This document shows, piece after piece, positions 1-12,210 of a DNA stretch of 64,000 nucleotides. The notes under the pieces are model-generated. The model saw only the letters and a list, made by a program, of their open reading frames with translations, made no database searches and was not told the origin of the DNA. Position 1 is the first letter of the stretch; each line of letters starts with the position of its first letter. The DNA lies in contig OU452219.1 of NCBI GenBank assembly GCA_911728455.2, positions 12,428,397-12,492,396 of the forward strand. Reading direction: 5' to 3'. The position numbers were made by a program, and so were the translations under genes. Source of the stretch: Marthasterias glacialis. Lineage: Eukaryota; Echinodermata; Asteroidea; Forcipulatida; Asteriidae.

Positions 1-205
1 GGGAGCCATGAATGCAAAGCACGAACAGATAATCACAGTTTGCAAAAATTTTACACAAATATTAAAAAAATGTTCAAAAGTTGTTGGAAACAAACCAACA
101 AATACTGGGATGAAGTTTCTTTAAAATAGAAAGTTGCAAAAATCTTGAATTTGGTCACAACGTCTGTCAACAAGACTTGAATGTTTTGCTACATTTGGCC
201 GACCA

Positions 206-419
206 TGTGATTTAAATTAATGCCACAACATACTACTTTAAATAAAGGGGCTGATTAACTAATTTATCACTTAACAAAAGTAAAATCGACTGTTGTAGTC
301 ACTCCGTGTCATGGCATATTATATCTCTTTACACATATTTTGCCATCAGCCGACGTGGCGTTATGCCCACAGGAGGTCACGTGACCGCATATCAACATTG
401 GTCGCGCAATCAGTCTATT
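206..419 (+). mobile_element. truncated copy of AATAGAC-ended MITE (right end only)
   Basis: This segment matches the last ~215 bp of the complete element at 4079-4873, including the TCACGTGAC box and the terminal GTCGCGCAATCAGTCTATT. The left three quarters are missing. The family has no visible coding capacity. Confidence 0.75.
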
Positions 420-661
420 GCGCGGGCGCAATAATAAATTTTCTAATTTTAGAGATGACGTTTTTGACGTGTGCATGTTGTTGTTTGACACTAGCATACG
501 TGTGTATCGCTACCCTTCACCAGGACGTGAACCAATCTTCAACGTCAAAATTCAAGTTAAGAAGAACATCTTAAAGATTCCGAGACTCTTTGCCCATCAT
601 GTTTTTGTAAAGGCCGCATTGCATTATGGAATTACGTAGACCTATAATAAATGCTAATTCT

Positions 662-705
662 AATTAGCATATACCTGGCAGAAATCTGCCAGGTATATGC
701 TAATT
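662..705. repeat. perfect 20-bp inverted repeat with AAAT loop
   Basis: The arm AATTAGCATATACCTGGCAG is followed by AAAT and then by its exact reverse complement. It lies about 210 bp upstream of the RNase T2 start codon, so it could be in the promoter or 5' UTR. The 44-nt hairpin is too short for a typical animal miRNA precursor. Its role is unknown. Confidence 0.85.
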
Positions 706-914
706 TTCAGAGCATGCGACTGAAAACTTTGACTGTGAGAACTTGACATAAATTACGGACCAGATCCTTGTCTAGATAAATTATAATATTGAAAGTGATA
801 CTTGACGGTTGACCGCTGCTTGGTGAACAAAATGTCATTGAGGTCTACATTTGTGGACGAAGCTTGACACTACAAACGCTTCTTACCCTATTGTTGTCGA
901 GGAATGCTTGGAAA

Positions 915-3900
915 ATGTGTGCACGTTATCTCCTACAGTTTGTTTGCGTTTTCGTGCTAACGGTTGCTTGTGGTGGTAGTCCTACCTCTGGAGAACCGAA
1001 AGCTCTGCAGTAAGTTCTTTTTTTCCCTTTTCAGCCGCCTTTCAATGGCCAATGTTTTAATTTACTTTATAATTACAGTATAAACATTACAATGTATTCT
1101 AACTATCAAGTTTGTTTTAAAAAAATAATAATTATTATAACTAAGCTTTATACATGGCCGTGGTGAAGAGATTGTAGGCTACATGAAGGAATAAAGTTCA
1201 AAAATGTTAAAAGTACAACTTACTATTCCTGATTATCTTCTCAGCAATATTATGTTGGTGGCTAGTTTTTGACAAATTCTGAATAATGAATACCATAAAT
1301 GTTTTCATGTTAATACCCCCCTCCTTTATGTACCATCGTCTTTGTCACCTGTAGCCTGCCATAAAGCTACACTGATATCAAAATACCAGGCACATCCACA
1401 ATTTTTCTCTGGCCGGATTAATCTTTCGATGTGTATGGACAAAATGTACCCAAGACCCGCTTGAATAAAAACAGAAAATATTTTCCAATTTGGTAATGAT
1501 CTTTTTGATAGCAAAGCGGGGTGTAATGAGCATGTCAGACATCGAGAGCCTTAAAAACTGATACGTAATCAAATCTGCATACGTGCCATCTGAAAGGCGC
1601 ACTGATTTACAGATAGGATACTGTTATGCTTAATTGTCATTTTTTTATATGCTTTTATTTTTGTATAAACCAGAAACAACTGTGAGCTTTCCGAGCCTAA
1701 GTCAGATGATTGGGAGTATCTTCTATTTGTCGTTCAGTGGCCCCAAGGCTTTTGTCTCTTGTTTAACCATGTAAGAGCATTTAAACAATTTTATGGACAT
1801 TTCGCAAACAACAAATGAACTAACTGTGTTACAATGAACATTAATTGAACAAATAATGTGAAACAGATGAGGAGTGTCATTTCATACCCCTGTAAAACAC
1901 CGTTGACATAAAAGAGGGTGTAATATAATAGAAAGGCCTCCTTCCAGACGAAACAAGAACTGTGTTAAAATCCCATGAGAATGTGGTTATGGATCGCTCA
2001 GATATGCAAATTCAGGTGATTGGTTTCACTACAAGCGGGAAGGAAGGGATACAATTATTTTCTTAGAAAATTGGCAAAGAAGAATGTCAGACTTCATACC
2101 CATCGTTTCTTACTGTTGACCCAGTTCATATGACGTCATCATCACAGTGAACTTGGTTGCGCCATTCTGGTATAGTCAATGCCCCTGTGTGTTATGATAC
2201 AGTGTAAGCCTAGTGTACATTATGAACCATTTTGTCCGACAATTATTATGTCCGACCCATCATGTGTCCGGTAAACCAACATATTCGACCCACTTTGTTC
2301 GACGAGTCATTTGGTCCGACCCATTATGTCCGCAGACACAATGGGTCGGACATATAGCTCAGAATTGTCGTCGGACATGATAGTCCATGTCGGATATAAT
2401 GGTGCGTAACACACGCTTATCTGCTTTGAAATTGACTCTCAAAATGGTGAACGTGGCACAGTCGCTGCCTGTGACGTGTGCTACGCACCATTGTGTCCGA
2501 CATGAACTATTATGTCTGACGACGATTTTGAACTATTATTTCCAACCCATCATTCCCAACGAGCACGTTGGGTCGGACACAATGGTTCGTCGGACGCAAT
2601 GCGTTGGACATTAAGTTTTGCCCGACACAATGGGTCGGACATAATGGTGCGTAACAGTTGTGCTTGCAAGGGATCAATAGGTGCATCCCAGTGTGTTGCT
2701 CTAAAACAAAACTGAGTTAAATTCAACACTAGAGTTCGGCGGGTGACTAATACGCTACATAATAAATGTTAAGTTCATCTTATTGATAAGAAATTAGTTA
2801 AATTTTGTTAGTTTCAACTTTGAGAATTTCAATTTAACTTTAACTATGTTGCTAAATCGAACGTTTATGAAGTAAAAACTAGTCACTGACTGCACTATTT
2901 ATTGTATATTGAATCCAACGAGTATAGTTTTCAAAGAAAAGTTATTTGCTTAAAGTATCACATCACTTCCGCTGTTATTTCCGTTTAAGGCTTTCTTTTT
3001 TGATATTCTTAAAGTTGGAGAGCAATAATTGTTACAAAAATTCGTACTGGAAATTAAAAAGTACCACCAGAAAAACAAACAAATTTCCCAACTCGATTTA
3101 AAAATTTTATTTTATTGCTATTATTATTAATTACTATTGATATTATTATTTATACATTGTCTGAAGTTATTTTTGATAATGAATGTATAACTTCTTTCCC
3201 CCACTGTTTTTGAAGAGCGCTGCTCATCGTCATCGTAGTAAACACCATACATGGATAAAATGCATCATTCCAAGTAACATTCGTCACTGGACTATTCATG
3301 GTACATGGTAAGTATGGAATTCCCTGACTGTGAATAAAAAATGCTCTGTGACTCTCACAAAAAGGGGCGGTCAATTGAATTGGATATGTCCAAAATGTAC
3401 CTTCTTCCCAAGGTGTTATTATTTTGACGAGAGATACTTATCAGTATTTAAAAAGCTGACGATTAGTCTGGTTCCCTGACCAAAGATTCCCTGACGACTC
3501 TTGTTAAAAATCTTGGGTCAGGCATCATCCACAGCTAAACATAGATTATGACGCAACATATATAAATATTCATTACTTGTCACCGACGGTGGACGATGTC
3601 ATTGGATAACAAACGGAGCGCCGATGACGGGCTTTGATTACTTTCAAAAAGCCTGGGATAATCACAGTTTGTAAAAATGTTACAAACATATTGAAATACA
3701 GTGTTGAATTTAATGGGGGGAAAAAAGAAAAGAAAAACGATAATGGGATGTGTTTGCAAAATGTTTGAATTTGTATCAACAAAAGAAACGTCCGACCATC
3801 GACGACACTGTCCAAATGTTGACGACAACGAGTTCGGAGCATTTGAGATATTTTCGGAAAAGAAGGAATGCCTCCTTTTTTGTCACGTGACCCTTGGGTG

Positions 3901-6900
3901 ATACCGGACCCTAAAATCGACAGAGAATAGTCGGAGATTTTTGGGTCTGGGAACCAGACTAGCTGACGATTTTGTTCACATAATCCGAAAGACAGAATCA
4001 ATCTATATATACAGTATGAGGTTTATCAAAATTTGTTGTCATAATTACAAGAGATTATGTCCCCCATTGCAATATTCTAATAGACTGATTGCGCGACCGG
4101 CGTCACGTGACCACTTCTGGGTATAAAATGTAAACACACACGACATCCTCCATAGGAAAGGGTGGTACGGTACACGATGGTTAATGCATTTAGTTTATTC
4201 GATCGAGGCTTTTCTTGCTCGAAATATGTGAAAGATATTCCAGAGTTTGTACCAGAGACCTTCAAGTGGCTGAATAAAGCCAGTAAGGACAATTCCAGCA
4301 AGTCTTGAAAATTGTAAAACTACCGTATAAATGTGCCCGATGTGTACAGTGCACGACGGAACGTTAGGCTAGACGACTGCGATCACCACACACTTTTCAA
4401 CACAAACATTTTGAAGCTGAAATCCTCAAAAGAAATTGCTTTCCAAAACTGTGTGATTCCTTTGCCTATTTGAATACTGCAAGGCTAGGTATTAATGCTC
4501 ACTTTTCCAACATTGTTTATCCTTTTTTTTTTACAGTGATTTAGGCCTACATTACAAACAAAATAACAGACGGGTGGCTTCATAATAGTCGTCCGACGCC
4601 GATAGTGCATGGCTAAAAAAAACTCCTTTTAGTAGAATTCTGTTAAATTATTAAACAGAGATGTGATTTAAATTAATGCCACAACATACTACTTTAAATA
4701 AAGCGGCGGATTAACTAATTTATCACTTAACAAAAGTTAAATCAACTGTTTTCGTACTCACTCCGTGTCACGGCCTATCTCTTTACACGTATTTTGCCAT
4801 CAACTGTGAGGCGTTATTACCCAATAGGAAGTCACGTGACCGCATGTCAACATTGTCGCGCAATCCGTCTATTGTTGTTTTATTAGCGTGTGGTACCCAG
4901 TAGTGCACGCAGAGGACTCTGGGTTGGTGAACTGCTCAAACTATTGAATACGGTAGTTTATAGACAAAGATATTGCTCGAAAACTCAAGTCAACTATTTG
5001 AGATCCTCCTTTGATAGGCGTCTGTGTGTGCCAAGCATAATACATGAAATACTTCTTATCGAACAGCAGGAAATGAAATAATTGACAATATTCCGTGTAT
5101 AGAATTCTTTTAATGTTTCATGTTTGTTGTCACTCAACAGGCCTTCACTCAACACAACATGGCCTCAGAACTGTAACCCATCCTGGACCTTCAGCCTAGA
5201 TGAGATCAATGTAAGAAAACTGCAAACAAACCTATCCCTGAGTTATTTTGTTATATTTGTTATTCGTAACCAGATTAAAAAGAAATAATAACACCCTTCC
5301 AATAACTTCCATGGCTCACGGTTTCTTTCCCTGCCTTTCACCTCTGTGGACCCCGGTTTGAATCCCGGAATGGAGCAGCCTTGCATGTGGATTGGGTTTT
5401 CAGTCCCTACCTGATTGCGTGGGTTTTCCTCCCACATCTAACTGACATTTGTTTGCATCGTCTTCTCTACACAGGTATCTTTCGGCCTACGGGTCACAGT
5501 GCAAGTCACTTTTGAGGGTCCCTTGGTTTCATTACCAGAAAGATATAATAGTTATACACGGTTTGACCAGCGTCAACTTTCCACCAAATGACACCAGCGA
5601 TAGTGTCCTGGTGGGTCTTGTATTCTTAGCAGTGCGATATTTGATTGTGAATACGTTAATTTGAAATACTGTTTAAGCTTCGACATGAATAACTCGCGCA
5701 CCTCCGCGACTTAAATTGTCTTATTTGCAAGTTCTTGACATGAAAAGATCTGAAAAGTATGAAGACTTGTAGGCTAATTGTGATGACAATCGAGGAAAAG
5801 TATTTCGACATTTTTGCAGTTTGTAATAAAATTGACACAGATATCACACGTCGTGAGTAAAATATGTGAGGGAAAAAGTGGTGGTTCAATCTGCTATTAT
5901 CCCCTGCGAGCAAGGATAGTGAAAGAACATATTGAAACTTAATAATGTCAATGTTTCTTTTGGCGTGCAAGGTTTGCCGAACTGCAAGCAAAAGTATTGA
6001 ATCACAACACTGCTGGTGTTTTGTTTTGTGTATAGGGGTGAATGTATATATAAGTTTTAAGGACGGTATGAAATTGTCACTGATACGCTTTTCAGAGAAG
6101 TAAAGACATGTGTTGTTATAGCAATGGTGACTTTTGGTGTAAAGGTTCTAAAAGAGAAGTGAAGTATTTTAACTGTCGGCAATTTCTCCTGATTGTTAGA
6201 ATTTAACCAATATGCTTTGAGATTAGCATCGGTGAATTTTAGAATCAGGTTGCAACCAAATTTGAGCTATCCCAGTTACCCTAATAAACAGGTTTTGGTT
6301 TAGGTTATAAGATAAAGGGTACATGTTTCTGTCTGAAATCTCTTTGATTATAAAGTTCATACCAGTAGCAATCCACCAGAGAAACTTTATTCCGTCTATT
6401 TTACACCGTCAAAGTTGAGGAAATAACATCACACCCAAACACTGCAAAACTTGGGGATGTTAAGTTGATTTTCGTGTGATCTATATACCACTCAAGTCCC
6501 GAGTATCTTATGGCAAACATGCCTTCTCACACTCTGCTTCTGAAAAGAACTGCCTCGCTTATTAAGTACTGCCTGGGGAGGTAGGAAATCGGCCGGGACT
6601 ATATACTGCTTTTACTTGGTGGATCGCGGGGACATCTCGGATAACTTCATTAAACTGTCATAAAGGATGCAGACTACAAAGACAACGACAGTCTACATCA
6701 CGGACAAAACAGATGGAGTTGTGTCAGGTATATTGTACCATACACGTGATGATGTCATTTTACCGGATTTGAATGTTTTGGACCCTGTAGTATTTCGGAC
6801 GGAAATGTTGCTCGGAACGCTTGGTACTGTTAACAAGTTTCTACAAATAATGCTTTCCAGATTTTCATCCAATAATATTTCTCTTTCATGGCAATTAAGT

Positions 6901-9900
6901 CAACTTATAGATTGGATGTCTTCCATCTTCCGTTGAAATGTGTGTATAAACTAATCGAAACGACCAGTGGCCCATTGCACTTTAGGTTCATATGCAGAAG
7001 TTACTATGTTAAAATGTACTTCAATAATTTGCATGAAATGCCTTGTTTTCTTTTTTTCTAAAATAGGATCTCATACCAGAGATGAACCAGTCCTGGCCTA
7101 ATTTGCTCGTCGGCAAACCTTTCGACACATTTTGGTACGTCTTAGTCAATAAATGCACCATGTAAAAGCTTTGGAAATGTAAAAGCTTTGGAAATTGTTT
7201 TCTGTATCTTCCCCCCCCCCCAAAAAAAAAAAAAAAAAAAAACCAAACAAACAAACAAACAAACAAACAACCCAACAAACAAACAAACAAACAAACAAAC
7301 AAACAAACAAACAAACAAACAAACAAACAAACAAACAACCCAACAAACAAACAAATAAAAACAAAAACAAGACAAAAACATGAAAAATGTTTATAATACA
7401 GTCAAAACTCGCATGTTTCGTTGAGTCAGAAATTTGGGGGAAATGCGCGTGGGGCGAAAGTAAGCCTATCACAAACAGGAATACCATTTATCCGTGAAGT
7501 CTTTTGAAACCAATTTATCGAACATCAATCAGTTTCGATAACGCGTTCATCGAATCACTTGTATCAAAACGATACTTCACCAGGACTCCTTTGCGGAAAG
7601 CAACGAACACTCTAAAACATTTCCTAGGTCAGAATTGACTCGGATTCCGGGGGCCTGCTCTATTTCTAGGTCAGTATAACCTGGAATCGGCGTCAAACTG
7701 ACCCGAACATTCTGTCAAAGTGACCCAGAATCCGAGTCGAAATCCACCAGTTTCCGGGTCAAAAACCTGTCAATCCTGACCCGGGAAGATTTAGAGTGAA
7801 ATGGCAATCACGAAAGCCAACATTTACTTTCACTACTAACCCATGCGATTAACTATGATTTAACAAAATTCCAATTCAATACAATACCACTCTGACAAGA
7901 AGAGCTCAACCAAAACACGATATCTTAACAAAACAATCAAAACAGCAACTTCGATTGTGTAACTACGTGATAATGCAACTTGTATTGTAAAAAAATCCAG
8001 GAAATGAAATCAACCCTGTGCGGTATTTTACCCATCACATACCTCCCTTCTAAAGCAACGACATCAACCTTGACAATATTATATACAAAAATAATATACA
8101 AATTAAAAGGGGCTATGCATTGGTTGAGTACGGAGCTTTTAAAGGGACACAGGTGAACAAATATTGGAAACAAATCTCCGTTCGAACGAAAACAATCTAT
8201 GTTCGAACGAAAAATATCTAGTATACGTTCGAACGAAAACAAATTGCGTTTTTTTAGTTCGAACGAATATTGTTGCCGTTCGAACGATTTTTTGTTTCAT
8301 TCGCACAAAGATTGTTTTCGTTCAAACGGAAATTTTTCCCCATTTTTTTCTCTTCACTTATGTCCCTTTGAAATCTCCGTTAGTTGATGGAACTGATCGA
8401 CCACAAAAGTAATATGATAGTTTGCTTCCTCGTTCTGTTATGTTCGTGTAAATTAAGGAAGTATCTGTGTACACAAATACCCTGAAGTATAAAGAACGAT
8501 CAACGATCAATACTGAAAACTTAATTTTTAAATGGGTATTATTTTTTCTTCCTTCTGTTATTATTATTTTTCCATGGTTTGCAGCTCTTGGGAACGTACA
8601 CTATATATTCTTTATGATAGAAACTCATCTGCTCTTCTTTGTTTCATACGATCGCAAAAGAACAGCATACTACGCGGACTTCGTTTCCCATTCATAATTT
8701 ATGATAAAACTAACGGAGCAGTTTGACTAAAATTTAATGACTTGATAAGCATTAGCCGCTGGTGGCAAACTGTCTGATTACACAAAGTCAACATCGAATG
8801 CAATAAATAATTTAGCAAAGGATGGGCTGATAGTTCAAGATTGTTTTACTGTTCTGTCGTCAACAACTGATTTTCATGGAACCAAACAACACGTTTAAGT
8901 GGGAAAATGACTTACTTTGCTTGTTGCCGACGAGATGACATAGCGAGACCATTGAACAAGTTGCAGTTTTCAAACAAGGTACACTGCACCTATCCTGTTG
9001 GTAAGAGACTTTAAACCACGCCCACTTCACCCTAAAACTGCGACTTTGTGAGCATTTTGTAATTTATCCAATTCAGTTCAATTTCATACTACTGGGACGC
9101 TTTTCGGCGCAGCAGGCTTTATCTCACGTCTGGCGTTTTGCGCAGTGTCGGAAACATCATTGGTCAGAGATGCCCGTTGTGCGTTACAAAATTCATGTGC
9201 GTATTTGCGCACCAGTAATGGCGGAAACACATAAACGGAGTTGGGATAATACTTCAAATGGACCAAATATGATAAGAAATTAAGACAAAGATTCGAAGCC
9301 AAGGTGCAAAGATTAGAGCCCTGTATAAACAAATGTCAAATTATAACAGTTGGTAAGTTCGGTTTTTACCAACCAACAAGACACACAATGTGAATCTTCG
9401 GACTTTTGACCACTCAGGAGGTTTCGAAGCAAAACAAGGGCCCTATTTTTTAATGAGATTTTTGTTTGGAGTAGTTCGGCGCAGGCATATTCACACTGGC
9501 AATAATACATCATTATGTGGCTTTTCGGGCTGAGATCTTGTTTTTGCAACGCAAGAGATTTTGTCAAAAATGTCTTTAAATATCTATGTTGTTCTCACAT
9601 TCTTTTCAAGGATCCATGAATGGAAAGCGCACGGAACATGCTGTGCCAATCTGCCAGCCTTGCGTGGTGAGCACAACTACTTCAGTAAGACCTTGGAGTT
9701 CAGGCAAAAATACAACATTGACAAGTAGGTCCTGTCACTTTTTTGTAAATGTTGAATCAGGTTTTCTTTTCGGCGGAGTCGGATAAAAAATATCCGGTCA
9801 CTGTGTGCGACTGCGCACTGGTTTTGCCCTATATCTTGTTATGACTAGTCGTTTATGGATCTTAATTACTTACTTGATGGCAGGATTATTATTTTCATTC

Positions 9901-11377
9901 AGATCAAAATCGGGTAGGCCTAAATCAATTTCACTGTTGAATTCAGGTTGGATGGAATATCTAGTTTTTGCATTTTCTTGATCTCCGCATTCTAAATGGA
10001 TTACTGAACTTACTGGGTGAACATTCTGTCTCCTGATAAAGTTTGTGTTTTTCTTTTATGCATTTGTTTATGATGTATTCACATCCCCCCCCCCAAAAAA
10101 AAAAAAGGGAAGAAGAAGAAGAAGAAGAAGAAGAAGACAAAAAACATTTAAAAAACATCAATATACCCTGGCAATCTGTCATCTACACTGCATGTTTTTA
10201 CAATGATTCTTTTGAATGAATGCTCCTTGATGTAAAAGTCTCGCCTGTGCCAATCATTTTTATTTAGAACGTTAAGTGTCGCTGGCATTGTTCCCTCACC
10301 GTCAGCCAAATACAAACTGGCTGACATCCAACAGGCTCTCCGAAATGCTACAGGCACCACCCATCATATCTGTTGCTTCTTTTTGAAGGTAAGTGTCGAA
10401 ACGAGACCGGTCAGCTGTGGCTGAGATATATACATGTACACACTTCATCCTAATTCACAAGACGACTTTTTTGGGGGGAAGTGACTTTTGTTTTAGGCGA
10501 CAACTTTAAAAAAAAAAAAAAATTAAGCGGTGCCTTTTTTTCTCACTCGGTGCCCTTTTTCTTTCATGGGATGCCCTTATTTTGATCACGCAGCGAGTTT
10601 TTTCAGGCGGTGACTTTTTCCCCTTTTTTGCGATTTTTGTGTGGGGGTGGGGTGGGGTGGGGGTTTCCTGTACAAGTTATTAGTCACGCGTGAGCCCATA
10701 ACTGATCAACATCCCCTACGCACACACACGTCAAAAGAAAAGTCGCCAGCAAAAGTTAAAAAAGTCGCCGCCAAAAAACAAAAAAAAGTGGCTATGTAGA
10801 TGTTCATTATAAAACGCCACACTTTCTGCTTAGGATTCTATGATCAATTGTGTGTACAGCACGGCAGAAGAAATAGCCTTTCGCCAAGGCCTTGGTGGCC
10901 TAAACAGCTGTGTGCACGCGAAGCGACTGGAACTGGAGACCAAGTAAAGCGCGCACGAGCGGCGACTGTGGTCTCCAGTTCCAGTCGCTTCGCGGTTACA
11001 CTGCTGTACAGCCACAAAGGCCTTAGCGAAAGGCTACAGAAGAAAGAGATGACCATTGACCTTCATTATCCTGAATTCTCATTGGTTTTATAAACCATAT
11101 AATCTGTGACATCACAGTCATTACAAAAAAAGCATTGCCTTAAACCAGCGTGCATGTGCATAACTCAAAATGCTAGATTTTGAGTCTTCTTTGGTTATTT
11201 TTGGTTTCTATCTAGACGAGCACTGGCTACCTACAATACCTGTCAGAGATTCGACTGTGCTTGAACAAGAGTCTTGAACCCCGTGATTGTCCCCCAACCA
11301 CAGGTTACTCTAAAATAAACAACCTCAACGAGTGTTCTGCTGGTACTGAGATTACATTGCCGCCAATACAATCGTAG
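915..11377 (+). CDS. RNASET2: ribonuclease T2 (secreted/lysosomal acid RNase)
   Basis: Eight exons join in frame to 272 residues: 915-1009, 1674-1770, 3216-3307, 5141-5210, 7067-7134, 9611-9724, 10268-10388, 11216-11377. All junctions are GT-AG. The start gives a signal peptide (MCARYLLQFVCVFVLTVACG). Family landmarks in order are FVVQWPQGFC (about 51-60), the CAS I region WTIHGTWP with catalytic-type His92, a Cys-rich NCNPSW segment, and CAS II IHEWKAHGTCC with Glu144 and His148. The C-terminal part is Cys-containing, and the length is close to animal RNase T2. T2 enzymes cleave single-stranded RNA through 2',3'-cyclic phosphates in lysosomes or outside the cell. Two usually conserved positions differ: HGLWP reads HGTWP, and the Lys before the second His is Ala147, with a Lys one residue earlier. 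Exon 3 was found by its WTIHG motif and matching phase, so it is slightly less certain. AATAAA occurs at 11655. Confidence 0.93.
2226..2660. repeat. cluster of GTCCGACCCAT palindromic repeats
   Basis: Lies in RNase T2 intron 2. The motif GTCCGACCCATTATGTCCG and its reverse complement recur many times in both orientations in ~430 bp. GGTGCGTAAC and its partner (GCTACGCACC) add longer-range inverted pairing. No coding sequence is seen. It looks like a degenerate foldback or satellite-type repeat. Confidence 0.7.
3464..3961. mobile_element. MITE with TAGTCTGGTTCC termini and 9-bp TSD
   Basis: The ends TAGTCTGGTTCCCTGACC and (reverse complement) TAGTCTGGTTCCCAGACC form terminal inverted repeats. 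The 9-bp target duplication GCTGACGAT is perfect on both sides (3455-3463 and 3962-3970). The 498-bp element has no transposase. A 9-bp duplication is typical of Mutator-like elements, so a MULE-derived MITE is likely. A second copy lies at 19944-20429. It sits in RNase T2 intron 3. Confidence 0.82.
4079..4873. mobile_element. complete ~795-bp MITE with AATAGAC...GTCTATT ends
   Basis: The termini AATAGACTGATTGCGCGAC and GTCGCGCAATCCGTCTATT are inverted repeats, and a TCACGTGAC box lies just inside each end. A TATA-like GGTATAAAATG lies 40-50 bp inside the left end. Nearly the same sequence recurs at 23038-23839, with fragments at 206-419 and 49269-49593. No transposase ORF and no unambiguous target duplication are visible, so the superfamily is not assigned. 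Located in RNase T2 intron 3. Confidence 0.82.
5299..5552 (+). mobile_element. tRNA-derived SINE, copy 1
   Basis: Lies in RNase T2 intron 4. It carries a B-box-like GGTTTGAATCC at 5355, followed by GTGGGTTTTCCTCCCAC and a tail CCAGAAAGATATAATA. It aligns by eye along its length with 55248-55500, which has the consensus B box GGTTCGAATCC. The A-box end is eroded. Confidence 0.7.
7211..7368. repeat. poly-C/poly-A followed by (CAAA)n microsatellite
   Basis: About ten C and twenty A residues lead into more than 100 bp of CAAA units with two ACCC interruptions. The apparent ORFs over it (FVCL and NKQT repeats) are microsatellite translations. It lies in RNase T2 intron 5, just after exon 5. Confidence 0.95.
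8121..8390. repeat. foldback element with repeated TTCGAA palindromes
   Basis: The two ends are imperfect inverted repeats: AAAGGGACACAGGTGAA on the left pairs with TTCACTTATGTCCCTTT on the right. Between them GTTCGAACGA occurs about five times, with one diverged copy (GTTCAAACGG), separated by AAAACAA-type spacers. The whole block can fold back. No coding capacity. It lies in RNase T2 intron 5. Confidence 0.75.
10086..10138. repeat. poly-C/poly-A and (GAA)n microsatellite
   Basis: A C run, an A run and then about eight GAA units, in RNase T2 intron 6. Confidence 0.92.
10874..11036. repeat. 163-bp foldback hairpin in RNase T2 intron 7
   Basis: The arms run from TAGCCTTTCG inward to GGAGACCA, and from TGGTCTCC outward to CGAAAGGCTA. 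The loop-proximal stretch GCGAAGCGACTGGAACTGGA is exactly repeated in reverse complement; the outer arm is imperfect. The loop is about 26 nt. It is probably a small foldback transposon. Confidence 0.85.
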
Positions 11378-12210
11378 TGGTCCTGAATTGGAGACTACGT
11401 ACCACCAAAAATACTACATGTTAGATGGATGTTGGTGCCGCAGCTTCGAAATATTATGTAGGCCAGACTGTGTAAATAACACAAGGAACCATTTTTTTTT
11501 TTACTTTTAGTTAAGGAGTTTTTTTATACATTACTGTGAACAATAGCCACATCAGTTTTTCACTAAAGAGGTCATTATGATTGGACAATCAAAATGATTC
11601 ACTGCAGTTCAGAGTAAAAAGGGGGAAACTACAGGAGAAAAAAAATATGCATAAAATAAAGAAAGAGAAGAAAAAAATTTTAGTAAGAGAAGAAGGAGAC
11701 GGACACAAGGGTTGCTATATCCCCTGTGCCCCAGTAACGCACCTGAACAGTGCGGTGAAGGTACATTGTACGTGCTCCACATGACCTGATCTGAAAGCAT
11801 CATAATATGACTCGTAACAGATCGAGTTCAAAGGAGAACCACTTGGTCAAGGATTGGGTGACCAGCACTGATGGAAAATTGTATACCTCCACTACCCCTA
11901 TACTTACATGATTTCTTTTCAAAGAAATCCTTCCATCTTTAAAAGCAAAACAATACCTTGACCATTGTTGACTCTCAGAGCAGATGTTCAAAGCTCTGCT
12001 GCCACTTCATTACATTGCAGTGTGGGGACCCTCTTTGTAGCTCTGGTGGACCTTGTACAGAATCAGACGCTCCTTGTGCAGAGGAAAATAGTTTGTCTGT
12101 ATAAGGGGTCGTTCTGTATACTCCATTTAACTTACTTTCAATTCTACAAAATGTCTGTCGAACGCCAAAGAGGCATTTAATTTGATCTTCCATTTTGTAA
12201 TTGTACTTTC
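11378..12210 (+). other. 3' flank of RNase T2; no further gene seen
   Basis: This stretch holds the probable 3' UTR with AATAAA at 11655-11660, then unique sequence in which I recognise no protein or RNA gene. Confidence 0.5.

Noticed and set aside
7021..7487. Overlapping ~80-113-residue ORFs rich in FVCL or NKQT
   Set aside because: They translate a CAAA microsatellite and the neighbouring homopolymers inside an RNase T2 intron.
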